From: Anadara kagoshimensis
Lineage: Eukaryota; Mollusca; Bivalvia; Arcoida; Arcidae
Reading direction: 5' to 3'
Assembly (NCBI GenBank): GCA_021292105.1
Contig: CM037874.1
Span: forward strand, 19,031,534-19,095,533
Length of the DNA: 64,000 nt
Shown: piece after piece, positions 27,101 to 36,934 of the stretch
Position numbering within the stretch: position 1 is the stretch's first letter
Layout of the letters: each line of letters starts with the position of its first letter
Notes under the pieces: model-generated
Database searches by the model: none
Told to the model about the DNA's origin: nothing
What the model saw: only the letters and a program-made list of their open reading frames with translations
Position numbers and translations under genes: made by a program

Positions 27101-30048
27101 GAATGAGAGACTAGCTCAACCATCATAACGAAAATTTTTGTCGAAAAATAATAATTGAAATATCTTAGTATAACAATGATTATTAAGTGTGTCAAATGTG
27201 GCAGTTATACTACCCAGGCATTGATTGCAAGGTCACTTTTATAACTTCTTGCACAATGTTACTTGTTATGCTAACAGTTAAATAAATTCAGTATATTTTC
27301 GTATTATTTAAAAATAGGTCAATATCGAGGTGCTTCAGTACTCAAATTTATGTGAACGCCACTGAAATATAATTATACCCCCCGCTTAAAAAGTGGGGGT
27401 ATATAGTGATAGGGGTGTCCGTCCGTCCTTCCGTTACACCTTAGGGTACCTATCTCTTATCCGCAACTCCTCCTAAACCCTTCAATGGATTTTCATGAAA
27501 CTTTCACACAATCGTTGTGATATAATGTAGATGTGCACCTCATATTTAACAAGAGGCCCAATGGCCTTTACGCTCACCTGTGACCTTGACCTTTGAACCC
27601 ATTACCCTCATTCATATATCAAAATGATCATTAGGCCAATACCTACAATATTCTAGCATACATGCCTATACAAAATATTTATAGTTTTCAAGATAATTAA
27701 CCAATTCAGTATTAATTTGCATCTGTGACCTTGACCTTTGAACTCATGACCTTTATTCATATATCAAAATTATCATTAGACCAATACCTACAATATTCCA
27801 ATATATATGCCTATACAAGGAGTTTATAGTTTTTGAGATAATCAACCATTTCAGTACTTGCTTGCATTTGTGACCTTGACCTTTGAACCCATGGCCTTCA
27901 TTCATATATCAAAATGACTGTTAGGCCAATACCTACAATATTCTAATATGTACAGTTTATATTTTTTTTGATAATTTACCATTTCAGTACTTGTTTGCAT
28001 CTTTGACCTTGAACTTTGAACCCATGACCTTTATTAATATATCAAAATGACCATTGTGCCATTACCTACAATAGTCTAATATGTATGCCTATACAAACAG
28101 TTAATAGTTTTGCAGATAATCAACTATAACGGTAATAGTTGTGCATCTTTGACCTTGACCTTTGAACCCATGACCTTGATCTATGTATCAAAAATGTATC
28201 ATGTCAATACCTACAATTAACTGAAAATCCCATGCCATTATCACCTGAAATGTTTAAAAAATAGCATTTTTTATCATAGGTCAAAAACAGGGACATGACC
28301 CTGACCTTTGACCTCGACATCTTTTGGAAGAAAATAGCAAGACAAGATCAACAGTGAAAACTCCATACATTTATCTTCAGCCGTTATTGAGTTATAACAA
28401 TAAATCTCTTATTTTCAAAATTACATAATTTTACGCAAAAAACGCGTAACCTATTTTTCGTTCAATTTTCATGAAAAACACAATTTTAATGTTCCCAGGT
28501 ATGCTAAATTTAAATATCCAATCAAAATTTGCCTGCACCTTTTGGATTCAGAGAAGAAGATTTTTTTGTCTTTTTGCTATTTTTAGTAACGGCGGCCATC
28601 TTCTTAGGCGTGGCCAAACCTCGAACAAAATTTTTGAAGGCTGTTACCCAGGCATGCTAATCTCAAAGTTTCATCAAATTTGGCCCAGTAGTTTTGGAGG
28701 AGAAGTTTAAAATGTAAAGTTTACACACGACGGACGACGCACGACGGACGACGGACGACGGACGGTGATAGATTGCAATAGCTCATCTGAACCTTTGGCT
28801 CAGGTGAGCTAAAAATCTGATCCGATGATTTTGGGACCGGGGGTATTTTTGTGAGCTTATGGCTCACAGTTTTTCTAGTTTGTTGTTGTATACAGTAAGA
28901 GTCCAAAGCAGTATAATTTTATAACCAGTGGTTTCAAATCTAATCACGTTTTAGTTTGCGTATATTGTATGCGTTTTTAAAAGTTGGATTTTACTTTACT
29001 GCACCGACCTCGTATTCTAAGTCGGAAATCACGTGTTTAACTTAATTTGCCTATTTCAAACGATATAAAGATTTTACTTTCCTGTTGGATTGCGGTTTGT
29101 TTGTCAATTAGCATGTTTGATTTATCTTTAAGTACAGTTACCAAAAACAATTTTATAAGATCTGAAAAACTGTAAGAAATAGCTTTGATTTAAAGCATAC
29201 TTACTTTCACATTTAGCAGTATTTGCATTCTTTATGGTTTTAAACCCATAATCACATCTACAGTTCATTGCATACTCATTTCCACAAGATCCAGGCCAGC
29301 ACCATCTATTTTGCCACGAACACTTGACTATTTTATAAAACAAAACTTTATGCATATATACAACTGTATTGGTTACTGCCACAGCAACTAAATAATTTTT
29401 ATCAAAGGGTTTGAATTTATAAAACTTGTCTGGACAAATTATGTCCATACATTTCTACTTAGTTTTTGCAAATTTATAAAAGCACATGGCATATTCTGTA
29501 CTTCCAAATTGAGTTTTCAAACAAGTTTTCAAATTGGTTGATGATAAAATTCCATGCTCAAAAGACTTCTTTATAAGTCTTTGTTATAACAAACTTTTTA
29601 TACCCTAATTCTACTCTCTCTTTCTCTCTCAAGAAAGTGAAAGCAATATTATTGATTATATAATCAAAATGATATTGTGGTGATACAGAAACCAAATTTG
29701 ATTCATTTTTTTAAAATGTTTAATGACAATTATTCGATTATTTATAAAACACACATATGAAAACATAAGATTCTTTCTTAAAAAACAGGTCAATCCTTAC
29801 CTTTTGATCATGGAACATTGCATTATATCCTATTTAAATTGTACATGTAACGTGTTATTGTTTGATTTATTTTCGCTATTCTTCTTTCAAGTGACATATT
29901 GTAAAAAAATAGTTTGAAAATTACTTACAAGCGCATTCTCTATCTGAATTGTACAGTTTATACAAATCTGGATTTTGACATTTGTTGCAGTGTTTATTGG
30001 TTGGAGATGTGCACCGAACGCTCGCACAATAAGGAATCGAAGGACATG
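8881..30048 (-). CDS. Giant FN3-like repeat protein, multi-exon gene
   Basis: I reconstruct these minus-strand exons: 29929-30048, 29205-29327, 26626-26784, 26042-26235, 24991-25111, 23130-24292, 21273-22472, 19421-20814, 18456-19161, 17838-17954, 17248-17558, 16818-16925, 15916-16072, 14912-15095, 13088-14673, 11384-12679, 10560-11081, and 8881-9161 with the stop. From 24292 down, every junction has GT/AG sites and matching phase, about 3,200 codons in all. The repeats resemble fibronectin III or other Ig-fold units: a core W-x-G-F-x-D-x-E-S-x-I-x-x-Y-x-V and linkers such as IDSSPP, VDTTAP and MDNSPP, about 17 in total. No transmembrane segment is seen, so a secreted or matrix role is inferred. 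The true first exon is not in this span (see the gene at 40254). The joins at 26042/25111 do not agree in phase. Two exons carry frame shifts. Confidence 0.8.
9740..10205. repeat. Partial copy of the GACCTTGACC/CAGGTGAGCT repeat in an intron
   Basis: Lies in the intron between the last two exons. The stretch ATGTCCTCATTCACATCAAA then CAATACCTACAGTACAATAT matches the monomers at 27560-28200. The end, GGTCAGGTGAGCT with GACGGACGACGAACGAACAA shortly before it, matches the terminus at about 28700-28813. It is a shortened, diverged copy. Confidence 0.7.
10560..11081 (-). CDS. Giant gene exon with two Ig/FN3-like units
   Basis: 174 codons, phase 1 to 1, flanked by ATATCTAG acceptor and GTATAT donor. 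It contains a SWTEV...HGQHVHAMIKC strand pattern typical of FN3 folds (G/H-x-Y/V-x-A-x-I/V) and a linker FEPPDINNARVTL. The second unit is WEDFTDLAGITSFQCRI, the same core as elsewhere but with LAG in place of the usual ES. Confidence 0.85.
11130..11205. repeat. Three tandem 25-base repeats in an intron
   Basis: The unit TTTGATTGTTTTCCTACAAA occurs three times in a row with small differences, between two exons of the giant gene. It probably arose by local slippage. Confidence 0.8.
11384..12679 (-). CDS. Giant gene exon with FN3-like repeats
   Basis: 432 codons, open throughout, phase 1 to 1, acceptor CTTTCAG and donor GGTGAGTT. Repeat cores include WHGFEDSESHIRSYQVAL and WHVKDPESDIKLCFC. Linkers are VDNKNPYSGVV, IDTTPPVPFIC and IDHTGPIITDY. 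Several N-x-S/T sequons (NDTLT, NKNES, NSSNGNTT) fit an extracellular protein. It is the second-longest clean exon and has no internal cysteine cluster. Confidence 0.9.
13088..14673 (-). CDS. Giant gene, longest exon, FN3-like repeats
   Basis: About 529 codons in frame between a TTTACAG acceptor (phase 2) and a GGTAAAA donor (phase 1). Repeat cores are WIGFQDPQSEIQHFEACI, WNVEDRESAVVRQTVSL and WYGFVDVESDISVYHITV, with linkers VDTTAPVITEP, IDSSPPHLGGF and IDLTAPSVRKG. In the middle is an insert with several cysteines (CDVHYCNKDCTCAV, then CANVNFKDQC), unlike the other units, perhaps a disulphide-stabilised loop. Confidence 0.9.
14912..17954 (-). CDS. Giant gene, five short exons
   Basis: Exons 17838-17954, 17248-17558, 16818-16925, 15916-16072 and 14912-15095 (117, 311, 108, 157 and 184 bases) all join in phase. 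They encode single strands or whole units with linkers FDNSPPVKGMV, IDSSPPVKGVV and MDNSPPIAGLV, and cores WMNFKDPESGIAAVEVGI and WTDFVDPHSHMLYYRVGL. Introns here are only 0.25 to 0.8 kb. The near-identical SPPVKG(M/V)V linkers in neighbouring exons suggest local exon duplication. Confidence 0.85.
15240..15340 (-). mobile_element. Penelope-like RT fragment in an intron
   Basis: A diverged match to TTCGTTGTACAAAGTCCC and GTGGGAACAAGC of the copy at 4320-4380 (here TTCGTTGTATAAATTGTTCG, GTGCGAACAAGGC). It is short and old. Confidence 0.45.
18456..19161 (-). CDS. Giant gene exon, FN3-like
   Basis: 235 codons plus one base, phase 0 to 1, acceptor TATTTCAG, donor GGTATGTT. It starts with a cysteine pair (DSECVV, then EGYCPFGSP), has an atypical unit with LHCFKDSDCIMSFETTEG, and ends with the linker IDNTAPIAGTV and core WNGFKESIRYSEMGYLSG. 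Confidence 0.85.
19421..20814 (-). CDS. Giant gene exon, long, FN3-like
   Basis: 464 complete codons, no break, phase 1 to 0, acceptor TAAAACAG, donor GGTAAATA. It holds more cysteines than the later exons (CTDLHGGDHCIRYP, CFDQVCLEK) and a serine/threonine/asparagine-rich character with N-x-T/S sequons (NETLE, NLTE, NISV). The tryptophan core is WKGFWHHKNVTFEIGVG. The linkers are divergent (IDKKSFLSSM, VDPGTTLTGM). Confidence 0.88.
21273..22472 (-). CDS. Giant gene exon with one frame shift
   Basis: Acceptor GATTACAG and donor GGTAAGTC frame a 1,200-base block, phase 0 to 1. The first part (cysteine-rich start CVSAENCYCPAVGQC, linker VDESPPAEGVV, core WHGFIDHESGIKLYRVGI) and the second (linkers MDMTSPMVGNI and IDETPPICPTI) are both convincing. 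They lie in different frames, and the switch falls near 22080-22090 beside a run of five A. A homopolymer indel in the assembly is the simplest explanation; recent decay is the other. Confidence 0.8.
22640..22790 (-). mobile_element. Diverged Penelope-like 3' tail in an intron
   Basis: Plus-strand landmarks of the family are recognisable in order: ACACGTAAACT, AAGACCGGATGTCCCGAAA, AACTACAACCGTCACATTTG and AAAATGAAAG. It is among the oldest copies here. Confidence 0.55.
23130..24292 (-). CDS. Giant gene exon with two frame switches
   Basis: Begins after TTAATTTCAG in phase 2 and ends at AATGTAAGTT. The first part gives GGGHFVSKNV, HIDTAAPSHC and a unit with WSDPIPAHGS. The middle gives WIETGVYEQNTGILPV. 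The last gives DNTIYVLIDKGATVIYRH, HIDASIPEVDN and FDAFDPHSGIHTVQWGVG. These three pieces follow one another as protein but sit in three frames, with switches near 23585-23600 and 23530-23545. No convincing short intron explains them, so indel errors or decay are likely. Confidence 0.7.
24585..24870 (+). mobile_element. Penelope-like element 3' tail in an intron
   Basis: Plus-strand copy containing the end of the RT frame (GACCGCCATCACAGTATTGTTG, GATGTCTCTGTGTCCAGGAT), the GTGTAGCTAGCTAAACAGGAGG block and the terminus ATTAGTATGTTTGTTTTTTA. It is 5'-truncated. Confidence 0.75.
24991..26784 (-). CDS. Giant gene, three exons after the EGF module
   Basis: Candidate exons are 26626-26784 (or ending at 26648), 26042-26235 and 24991-25111. 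They encode HKPEILSCAVKVYGPNGE, then YKIALSDMLYGVTYKFLL, which has an FN3-like rhythm, then SSNFINGE, which joins the next exon in phase to make NGESFCFRFIAKGGG. The 25111 acceptor (TTTCAG) and 24991 donor (GGTATAT) are good. The donor at 26042 (TTGGTAAGA) is strong, but its phase does not match the next exon, so an exon may be missing or a base may be wrong. Confidence 0.55.
25965..25993. repeat. T-run followed by G-run
   Basis: A stretch of T followed by about fourteen G, in an intron. A G-run this long is prone to length errors and could form a quadruplex-like structure only with partners. Confidence 0.8.
27377..28885. repeat. CCCCCGCTT repeat with a nested GACCTTGACC satellite element
   Basis: The outer repeat starts with ATACCCCCCGCTTAAAAAGTG, GTCCGTCCGTCC and CAACTCCTCC. 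It resumes at 28813 with GACCGGGGGTATTTTTGTGA and ends near 28881 with TTTTTCTAGTT. Between them (about 27550-28812) lies a second element bounded by GCTCACCTG and CAGGTGAGCT. It carries about five monomers of roughly 143 bases, each with GTGACCTTGACCTTTGAACC, and a GACGGACGACGGACGACGG end. The whole block sits in an intron. Repeats of both kinds are widespread in mollusc genomes, as far as I recall. Confidence 0.8.
28975..29125 (+). mobile_element. Old Penelope-like 3' tail
   Basis: Recognisable by CACGTGTTTAAC, TTTTACTTTCCTGTTGGATT and CAATTAGCATGTTTGATTT, in the family's order. Strongly diverged. Confidence 0.5.
29205..30048 (-). CDS. Giant gene, Cys module exon and EGF-like exon
   Basis: Exon 29929-30048 (120 bases, phase 1-1) encodes CPSIPYCASVRC, then HCNKCQNPDLYKL, an eight-cysteine-type module like those of the small genes further right. 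Exon 29205-29327 (123 bases, phase 1-1) encodes KCSWQNRWCWPGSC and NCRCDYGFK, which matches the C-x-C-x2-G-F end of an EGF-like domain. The donors are GTAAGTAA and GTAAGTAT. An ATG-led frame runs on above 30048, but its hydrophobic stretch is the polypyrimidine tract of the acceptor and is not a signal peptide. Confidence 0.75.
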
Positions 30049-30949
30049 CTAAAAAAAGAAAAAATAAAGTAGTCAACATAATAAAAGCATCAAAGTGACG
30101 TATACACATTAAGCAAAATTAGGAAAAAACAAATAAAAAAAACAAAAAGAAAGAAAAGAAGACAAACCCAAAAAACAACAGAACACAGATAAGTAATTAT
30201 AGTAAATTACATAAAAAATAAATTAAATTTGTGAAAATACGTCGTCGTTTTTGTGTGAATTGCAACGTAACAAATAATATTTAACGATTTTGTACTAATC
30301 GACTTGAAATGTAATATTTTTAGTGTTTACTGTAAGCTTTACAAAATGTTCCATGTTTCAAAACACTTGTATATGTATATTCGTGTCACAAATATGGCAG
30401 ATAATAATAGAAATGTCTGTAATCAAAACAACACGTATAATATTCATAACATATAATTTATTATGAAGCAAGTACAATTTTCTTCATTATTGCCAAACTC
30501 AGAACATTGTCGGTTTTAATTTCTTGTACGGTAATATTTCATCTGAAAATAAAGATATTCGTGTAAATAGAAAAAGAAATCATAATATACAGTTCATTAT
30601 AAACAGTATTTCTAAGTGAAAATCAACGTTTAATAGATCGCTGTATGTAAAAAAATAAAAAAAAAAACAACGAATGATACAAAATCAAATTTACAATTTT
30701 TGTTTTTAATATTTTCATTTGATCTTCATGTTTATGAACAAAATATAGAAACATGTGAGGAAAATCATCCCATTATTACATACATGTACAAATATTATTA
30801 AATCAGCATTGTCTAAATAAGCAGGTGTACAATAAATAACTTATATTCTTTAACTGTTGCATTTGCCATTTTTGTCTTATTTTATAGTTTTTTTGCCGGT
30901 TTATACATAAATAAAGAGTAAATATCAATATTCTTATAATATTTGATAG

Positions 30950-31920
30950 TTTCAATACAAGCTTGATAGGAGGGCAGTGTTTTTCGCATTCTACAAAGAT
31001 GAATATAATATTTTGCTATAATAAGCAGTCAGTTATTAGTGTTGGTTCTGTTTGTAGACCGAACAAAATTATTTCATTTTTAAAATGAATACTGTTAAAA
31101 TTTTGTAAAAGTTGAATTTAAATAGGTGAGTAACTGTTTCTACCGTCTCTCCACAAAATGTACAAAGTTCTGTTTCCAAAAGCTTAAATTTCATTAGTTT
31201 GCTATTTGTTTAGTAGATGCAATGATTTAACTTAAATTAAAATTCTTGAAGTTTTGTTTCATCGGTTATTTTTAAAAAAGTACTATAATTTTTTCCCAGT
31301 AATCTGAATTCAAATTACTTCTTATTCCATCGTTCTTGTACACTATGAATTCTTTACTGCAACGAACCAAAAATTGATTGTAAAAACGCTTTGTAACCTT
31401 TTCAAACTTTTTCAGTTGCTTAATCCAAATAATTTCGGGTTGAAATATTCCTGTGAAAGATTGAATCCGTTTTCTTCAAAACAGTGAAATGGAAGCAATA
31501 ATACTATAGTAATAACAAAATGTGCATTGCAAATCATATTTGACAGTAAATTCTTCAAATTTATAACAAAAACTCCCTTTGCGTTGACCAAGTCTCCAGT
31601 GAAAAACACCCCTCTCTACACAAGGACTTGTGAAACATAATTTTATCATCTACTTTAAGTACAGAGTTAAACGATAAAGAATTGGACATAATATTTACCA
31701 ATTTGTCATCATTTTTATTCTGTATCTGGAACCAACTGGAAAAAGCATCTCTCCAATCACATATACGATTAGGTATGTTCCAACTGGACGCGAAGTCATG
31801 CTATCTGTGTTTTCGACGTAATACTTCACTTTTTTGTAAGAAGATTTTGATAAGAAGTGTAGATAAATTGAGCAAAAAGCAATCTATGTTGGATTCCTAT
31901 GCCCCGAAGTGACTTATACT
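30950..31920 (-). mobile_element. LINE fossil, L1/Tx1-like 3' part of ORF2
   Basis: Minus-strand translations carry W-x4-F-x-x-WFQIQNKNDDKLV, then SLSFNSVLKVDDKIMFHKSL, then TGDLVNAKGVFV. The zinc-knuckle-like LCTFCGETVETVTHLF follows near 31130-31210. This order is typical of the C-terminal part of L1/Tx1-type non-LTR ORF2. The fragments lie in different frames and lack the RT core, so it is a dead 5'-truncated copy. Confidence 0.7.
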
Positions 31921-32254
31921 TACATATAAAATAATTGATGCAAGGTAAAACGAAAATGAAACAATGTTTTCTTGTTTCTTGGCTGCATTGTCCGATTTAC
32001 AATCTACAATAATTTAATTGATCGTTATACTTAACATATGAAGTCAGCCTCAATGAATTATAACTCTTGATTTATACCATCTGGCAGGCAAAATATGAAA
32101 GAAAGAAAAACATGTACCCCGTTGCAGTTAACAAAACTAAGACAGTATACATGTTTTTCATAAAAAACAGACAAATGAGACGAGAAAGGACGTGCAAACA
32201 ACTGATTTTTAAATTACTTATAAAATGCTTTTCCTACATGAAATTTCAATTCTC

Positions 32255-32410
32255 CGCAACGTAATTTACCTGAAGCAGGTTTTTATTTGACAAATGCACT
32301 AAACGAAAAATTTCAATTCACCGGATGATAGTAATTCTATGGAAAAAGCAACGTAATTTACCTGAACCAGGTTTTTATCTGTCAAATGCACTAAACGAAA
32401 AAAAACGAAC
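32255..32410. repeat. Direct duplication of a roughly 90-base block
   Basis: CAACGTAATTTACCTGAAGC at 32257 recurs as CAACGTAATTTACCTGAACC near 32350. Both are followed by AGGTTTTTAT and ACAAATGCACTAAACG or its variant. Confidence 0.8.
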
Positions 32411-33379
32411 CTCAAGCCAAATCCATCAGAAATAGCTCCATTTTTATAGCAAATCAAAAACTGGTTGTAATTGTTGCAGTCTAAAGAAAAAGGAATTTTT
32501 GTTATCCAACTAGTTGCGATTCCTGGATAGACGATTAAGTGTTCAACCTTCCTCCTTTAACAACTGAAATTGTCATTTAAGTGTTATCTCTGACACATTT
32601 TGAGACAAAGAAGCATGTGTATTAGAAAAGGCATGAACTTAAAAAAACTACAAACATTTTAAGAGTAGCCTTGGTCATCCAATCATGTACTGTATAATTA
32701 CTCCAGTACGAAGTATCAAAATGTAAGTCTGTAAAATAGTTTTAAACAATATTATAATACACATCATACCGTTATAACAGCAGACAAAGCTACTGGTGCA
32801 GGGGTTCATTAAATGGTGTGAAACTAAGATAAAATTGGGCAAAAATATTTGGACTGTGTTCGATTTACCATCGGATGTTATAAACGGAACTAAAACATAA
32901 AAATGCTTGTATACAACTACATTTAAAATTCTGGTTACCTGAATACAGAGATAAAAAATATGTTTTTAATAAGATTCATTCCCATTTATCAAAATGTGTG
33001 TGCATCAAAATTATGCTTATAACAAAGAAAAATCTTTATGTGACCCAGCCCGAGTTGTTAATAAAGCCGTTTAAAAACCAACAGAACAACCACGGAGTGT
33101 ATAGGTTGCTGCTTATTAACCCAATAAACAACTAAAACTACAATGATAACTGCCTCTAATAGTCTACGTTATACAATGATTAATGAACTGGAGGTAGTGA
33201 ACAACATATAAAATGATTTAATGCAGTGTCGCCAGGATTAATGAGACAAAGATATGACTACGATAGGCGTGAACAAATATAAAAACACAAGTTTACCATA
33301 CATAAGTGTTGATCAGAATGTACTTAAAAATGTACGATTATCATACAACATAAACAATGAAAATTAAATAAAACAATAA

Positions 33380-33580
33380 TCAATTGACGATTAAAAGCGG
33401 TGTCTGAACAATAAAAAATGACACCACTTTGTCAAAAAATTACCACCACTTCGTCAAAAATGCCGTCTGAACATTAAAAAAAACGATACCACTATGAACA
33501 TTAAATAAAATAAAATTCAACTGACGATTAAAAGTGGTGTCTGTGCAATAGAAATGACGCCACTTCGTCAAAAAATATCC
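33380..33580. repeat. Duplicated hairpin repeat
   Basis: The unit TTGACGATTAAAAGCGGTGTC pairs with GACACCACTTTGTC downstream and recurs about 136 bases later with GTGGTGTC and GACGCCACTTCGTC. Each unit can fold into a stem of about eight to ten pairs. Confidence 0.65.
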
Positions 33581-35238
33581 AAGTACACTGACGAGAAGGT
33601 CATATATAAATCAAGAAAACAATGGCACCTCAGACAAAAAAGAACTGGGCGGTAATACAAATTATATGTCACATCAAATAAAGAAGCAATTCAGAAACAA
33701 ATTCTCAGCAGCCGAAAATGAAAAAGTGATTGAAGTGATTATAAGGATCATGTAATTAGTTGTTTGATGCGACGATTAGAATGTATAGTCTGTATCATAA
33801 AACATAAGGACAAGATGGTACTATATGCTGATTTCATTAAGATTCTCATTGAACATATCTTTCAATGAGTTTTATTCTTGCAATGCACAATTTCACATAT
33901 AATTCACCAAATATTTTTTTTACGAAAAAAGTGTCCAAGTTTTAAAGGCGAAAAAATCGCCGTCAGTCCGGATTCTTGGATACGTCGCGTCCTTTTTCCT
34001 TATGATTTGACCTAGAAATTTTGTAAGTACTGCTTCCTAGTTTGGTTCTACATTTAGTTTGGACTCACAAAAACACAGAATTGTATTAAGTAAGTCTGTG
34101 ATAAAATTGTCATCTTTCTCGTCAGACGTTTGAATAATTTATTTTAAGGCCTACGTCCCGTCACAATGTTAATTTGTCAATATGCCGCTTCGATCGTTAA
34201 TTTCACAAACGATTTGGGCCCATAGAAAGATTGTCCCTTCCTAAATGTGACAACTTTTGCCTTGTGACTTTCAGTCATTTCAAGATGATAGTAATCATTT
34301 GGGCACTTAACCAGTTAAGTTGTAAATAACCTTCCAATGTATCATACTTACATAGGAAGTTGACAAAGAAGGGGAGTACATTTTCTTTAAAAACAAAACA
34401 AACACCAGCGTAACAAGCACATGATGTAAAAACTTTGGCTAGGACACTGTCACAGATCTATAATCATTCACTTCAGGTTGACAATAATCCATCTTTAATT
34501 TTCAAAACGTAATTTTATTAATCTTATTTTATAATAACTTTAAGATAACCATTAAATATTGCTTAAAGTATAATTGCTGGATATGCTTTTGTTAATTAAA
34601 ACAGCATTTGAAAGTTAAGATATTTTTAATTAAAATTTAGATTTTGATTTGCCAATAAACTGTTTAGGTATAAATATGAAAAACATGTTAAATTCTTCAA
34701 AACTATTTATCTAAAATATCCCGTTGAATTGATGCTAATTTAGGCGTTGTTACTGTTATATTTCAGCTAGAAACTGAAAATATGTGTCTTTTATTGAAAC
34801 AGGGTAAGACAGCCCCATTATATATTATTTCTTCCTGACCTAATGTTAAACTGCAGATCCAGGTAAAATTTCTATGTTGTTGTTAAACAGTTACAGCACT
34901 GAATACAGTATTTGGATTTTAACTTAAAACTTAAGCAGTTGATGGGATCAAGGCCTTATACTTATGGATATATAGCCAATCTTCAAAAACCATTTGTCGA
35001 AATGGCAAAGTCTATCATTGCTTCAAGACTAAAGGGAGTAAGAAACCACATGATTACCACATTTCATAAAAAAATCAATTCTTCCCAATCTAAGATATGA
35101 ACGATACAATTATAAAAATTGCTCAATGTTTTAACAATCGTCTTTTTCTAAATTTTGGGAATGGTGGTTAGTTTTGAAATAGCTCTATACATATCATAAA
35201 TAATGTGTATATAATATAAACTGAATAAATGATATCAT

Positions 35239-35269
<31 letters not shown>
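35239..35269. repeat. (CA)n microsatellite
   Basis: About fourteen CA units in non-coding sequence. Confidence 0.95.
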
Positions 35270-35799
35270 GCATAAAAATACAACAGATGAACTTGTTAAA
35301 AATTTGGTATTGCGTTGCCTATTTATGCTCATTTTTATCTATACATTTGAAATACACAAAAAAATATACTTGCTTTTTAATAGGAAAAAAAAAAACAACA
35401 TGATATCCATCAAACCCGAAATCTGGTACATTCACAAAGTTTATATAATTACAACTCTCTTGTTATTTACTTACTTTGAATAAGGGTAGTTGCTATTTTT
35501 ATTTTTTGTGATTTTTCAATTAGACATAATAAAATATGAAAGTAATTAAAAAAATACATCTGTATGATTGTAATTTGCTAACTATAGATACTACTTTCTT
35601 GGTAAACATATTGGTTGCATTGACTGAGAATGTTATCTTATCGCACTGCTTAAAACGTCTTTTCATTGAGAGAGAAAAAGGGGAGAGAAAAATACAATAA
35701 AACAGTTACAAATCGTGGTAACGTATTTGGATTTTAACACAGAGACCAATGAAAAAAATAGATAAACGATAACAGAGGTTGAATTATGTTATTCTTCCA

Positions 35800-36360
35800 T
35801 ATCTGCTCATGTAAGATAGGGTTTTTCCCTATGTAAGATACGCGTATCTCACATGACCACGTGACCTTTAGTGACGTCACAATCAAAAGACAATTACATG
35901 ACGTCATCATATGGAGAACATGACGTCATCTTGCGGGAAAATGACATCCAATTCTTCACAATGAAGAAATTTTGAGTGCGTTTCAAATGATAAATATTGG
36001 ATTTTTTAATGAACCACTTTGTTTTGTAGTTTATACATTTTGTATAAACCAAAATCTGGTACGATCTATCCAATGGTCATATTTATTTTAAAGTAAAATG
36101 TCGAATTACAAAGTTAGATTTTACAAACATGGCGTCGATGTCCATGTTCATCGTACCTGAAGCCAAATATTGGCACTAAAATGGAAGAAAAATAATCCAT
36201 TATGAGTTGATCCATGTAGGATAGGGAAATCTCACCCTCGGGGTTGAACATTTCTGGTCAGAGACTCGGCAAGCCTCGTCTCTGACTGAAATGTTCAACC
36301 CCTCGGGTGAGATTTCCCTATCCTACATGGATACTCATAATGGATTCTTATATTCCCAAT
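35800..36360. repeat. Hairpin-ended repeat with paired TGACGTCA
   Basis: Third and best copy of the family at 5735-6830. Perfect TGACGTCA octamers lie at 35899-35906 and 35921-35928. The terminal inverted repeat (about 36195-36345) has arms of nearly 70 bases, with CCATGTAGGATAGGGAAATC pairing with its reverse complement around a 13-base loop. Confidence 0.8.
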
Positions 36361-36865
36361 GATTTTATTGAAAAGATTTGAACATGTAACTCAAATGATT
36401 TTGTGAACCAGAATAGCGTAGATACCACAAGAACATGTTACAATGCCATTTCATATTTGACATTTGTACATTCACAATTCCAATGCTTGAAAACTCTTCA
36501 AAGTTTTTATGCCTTGAAACCAAATTTTTTGGCCAATTTTAGTGTATAAAAGGAATACACGAAAAACATCAAACAGACAATCGAGCTTAGCCTGTGTGTA
36601 TCAGTATAAACGTATTATTATTTTAATCATCATTTAACTCTGTCGCAAGTAATTGAACTGACATCAAACGCTGACGGACGAATGCACGGAAAGACGAGCG
36701 GACGAAGTTACATCGAACTTTCTGCGTGAAAACATAATACCTCGCCACTTTGTGTTGCGGTGTATAAGGAAACGGAACTATTGAACTTTATAGTAGACTG
36801 GTATATGTACACATTCCTTGAATCATAACAGAAAAACATTAATTTTAATATTTTAACTACAACTT

Positions 36866-36871
36866 TTTATT
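36866..36871 (-). terminator. Candidate polyadenylation signal, gene B
   Basis: AATAAA on the minus strand about 65 bases past the stop at 36935, usable only if the exon at 36935-37075 is terminal. Confidence 0.35.
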
Positions 36872-36934
36872 TATAATTTAAACAATATAATAACACAAGT
36901 GTAAAAGTTAGTTTTTAAAAAAAACAACAATAAT

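Noticed and set aside
30049-30109. Apparent signal peptide (MCIRHFDAFIMLTTLFFLFLA) in front of the Cys module at 29929-30048
   Set aside because: The hydrophobic stretch is encoded by TTTATTTTTTCTTTTTTTAG, a textbook polypyrimidine tract and acceptor; the exon more likely starts at 30048.
34912-35100. Plus-strand 62-codon frame
   Set aside because: No family similarity, no splice or promoter context, and composition like the surrounding AT-rich DNA.
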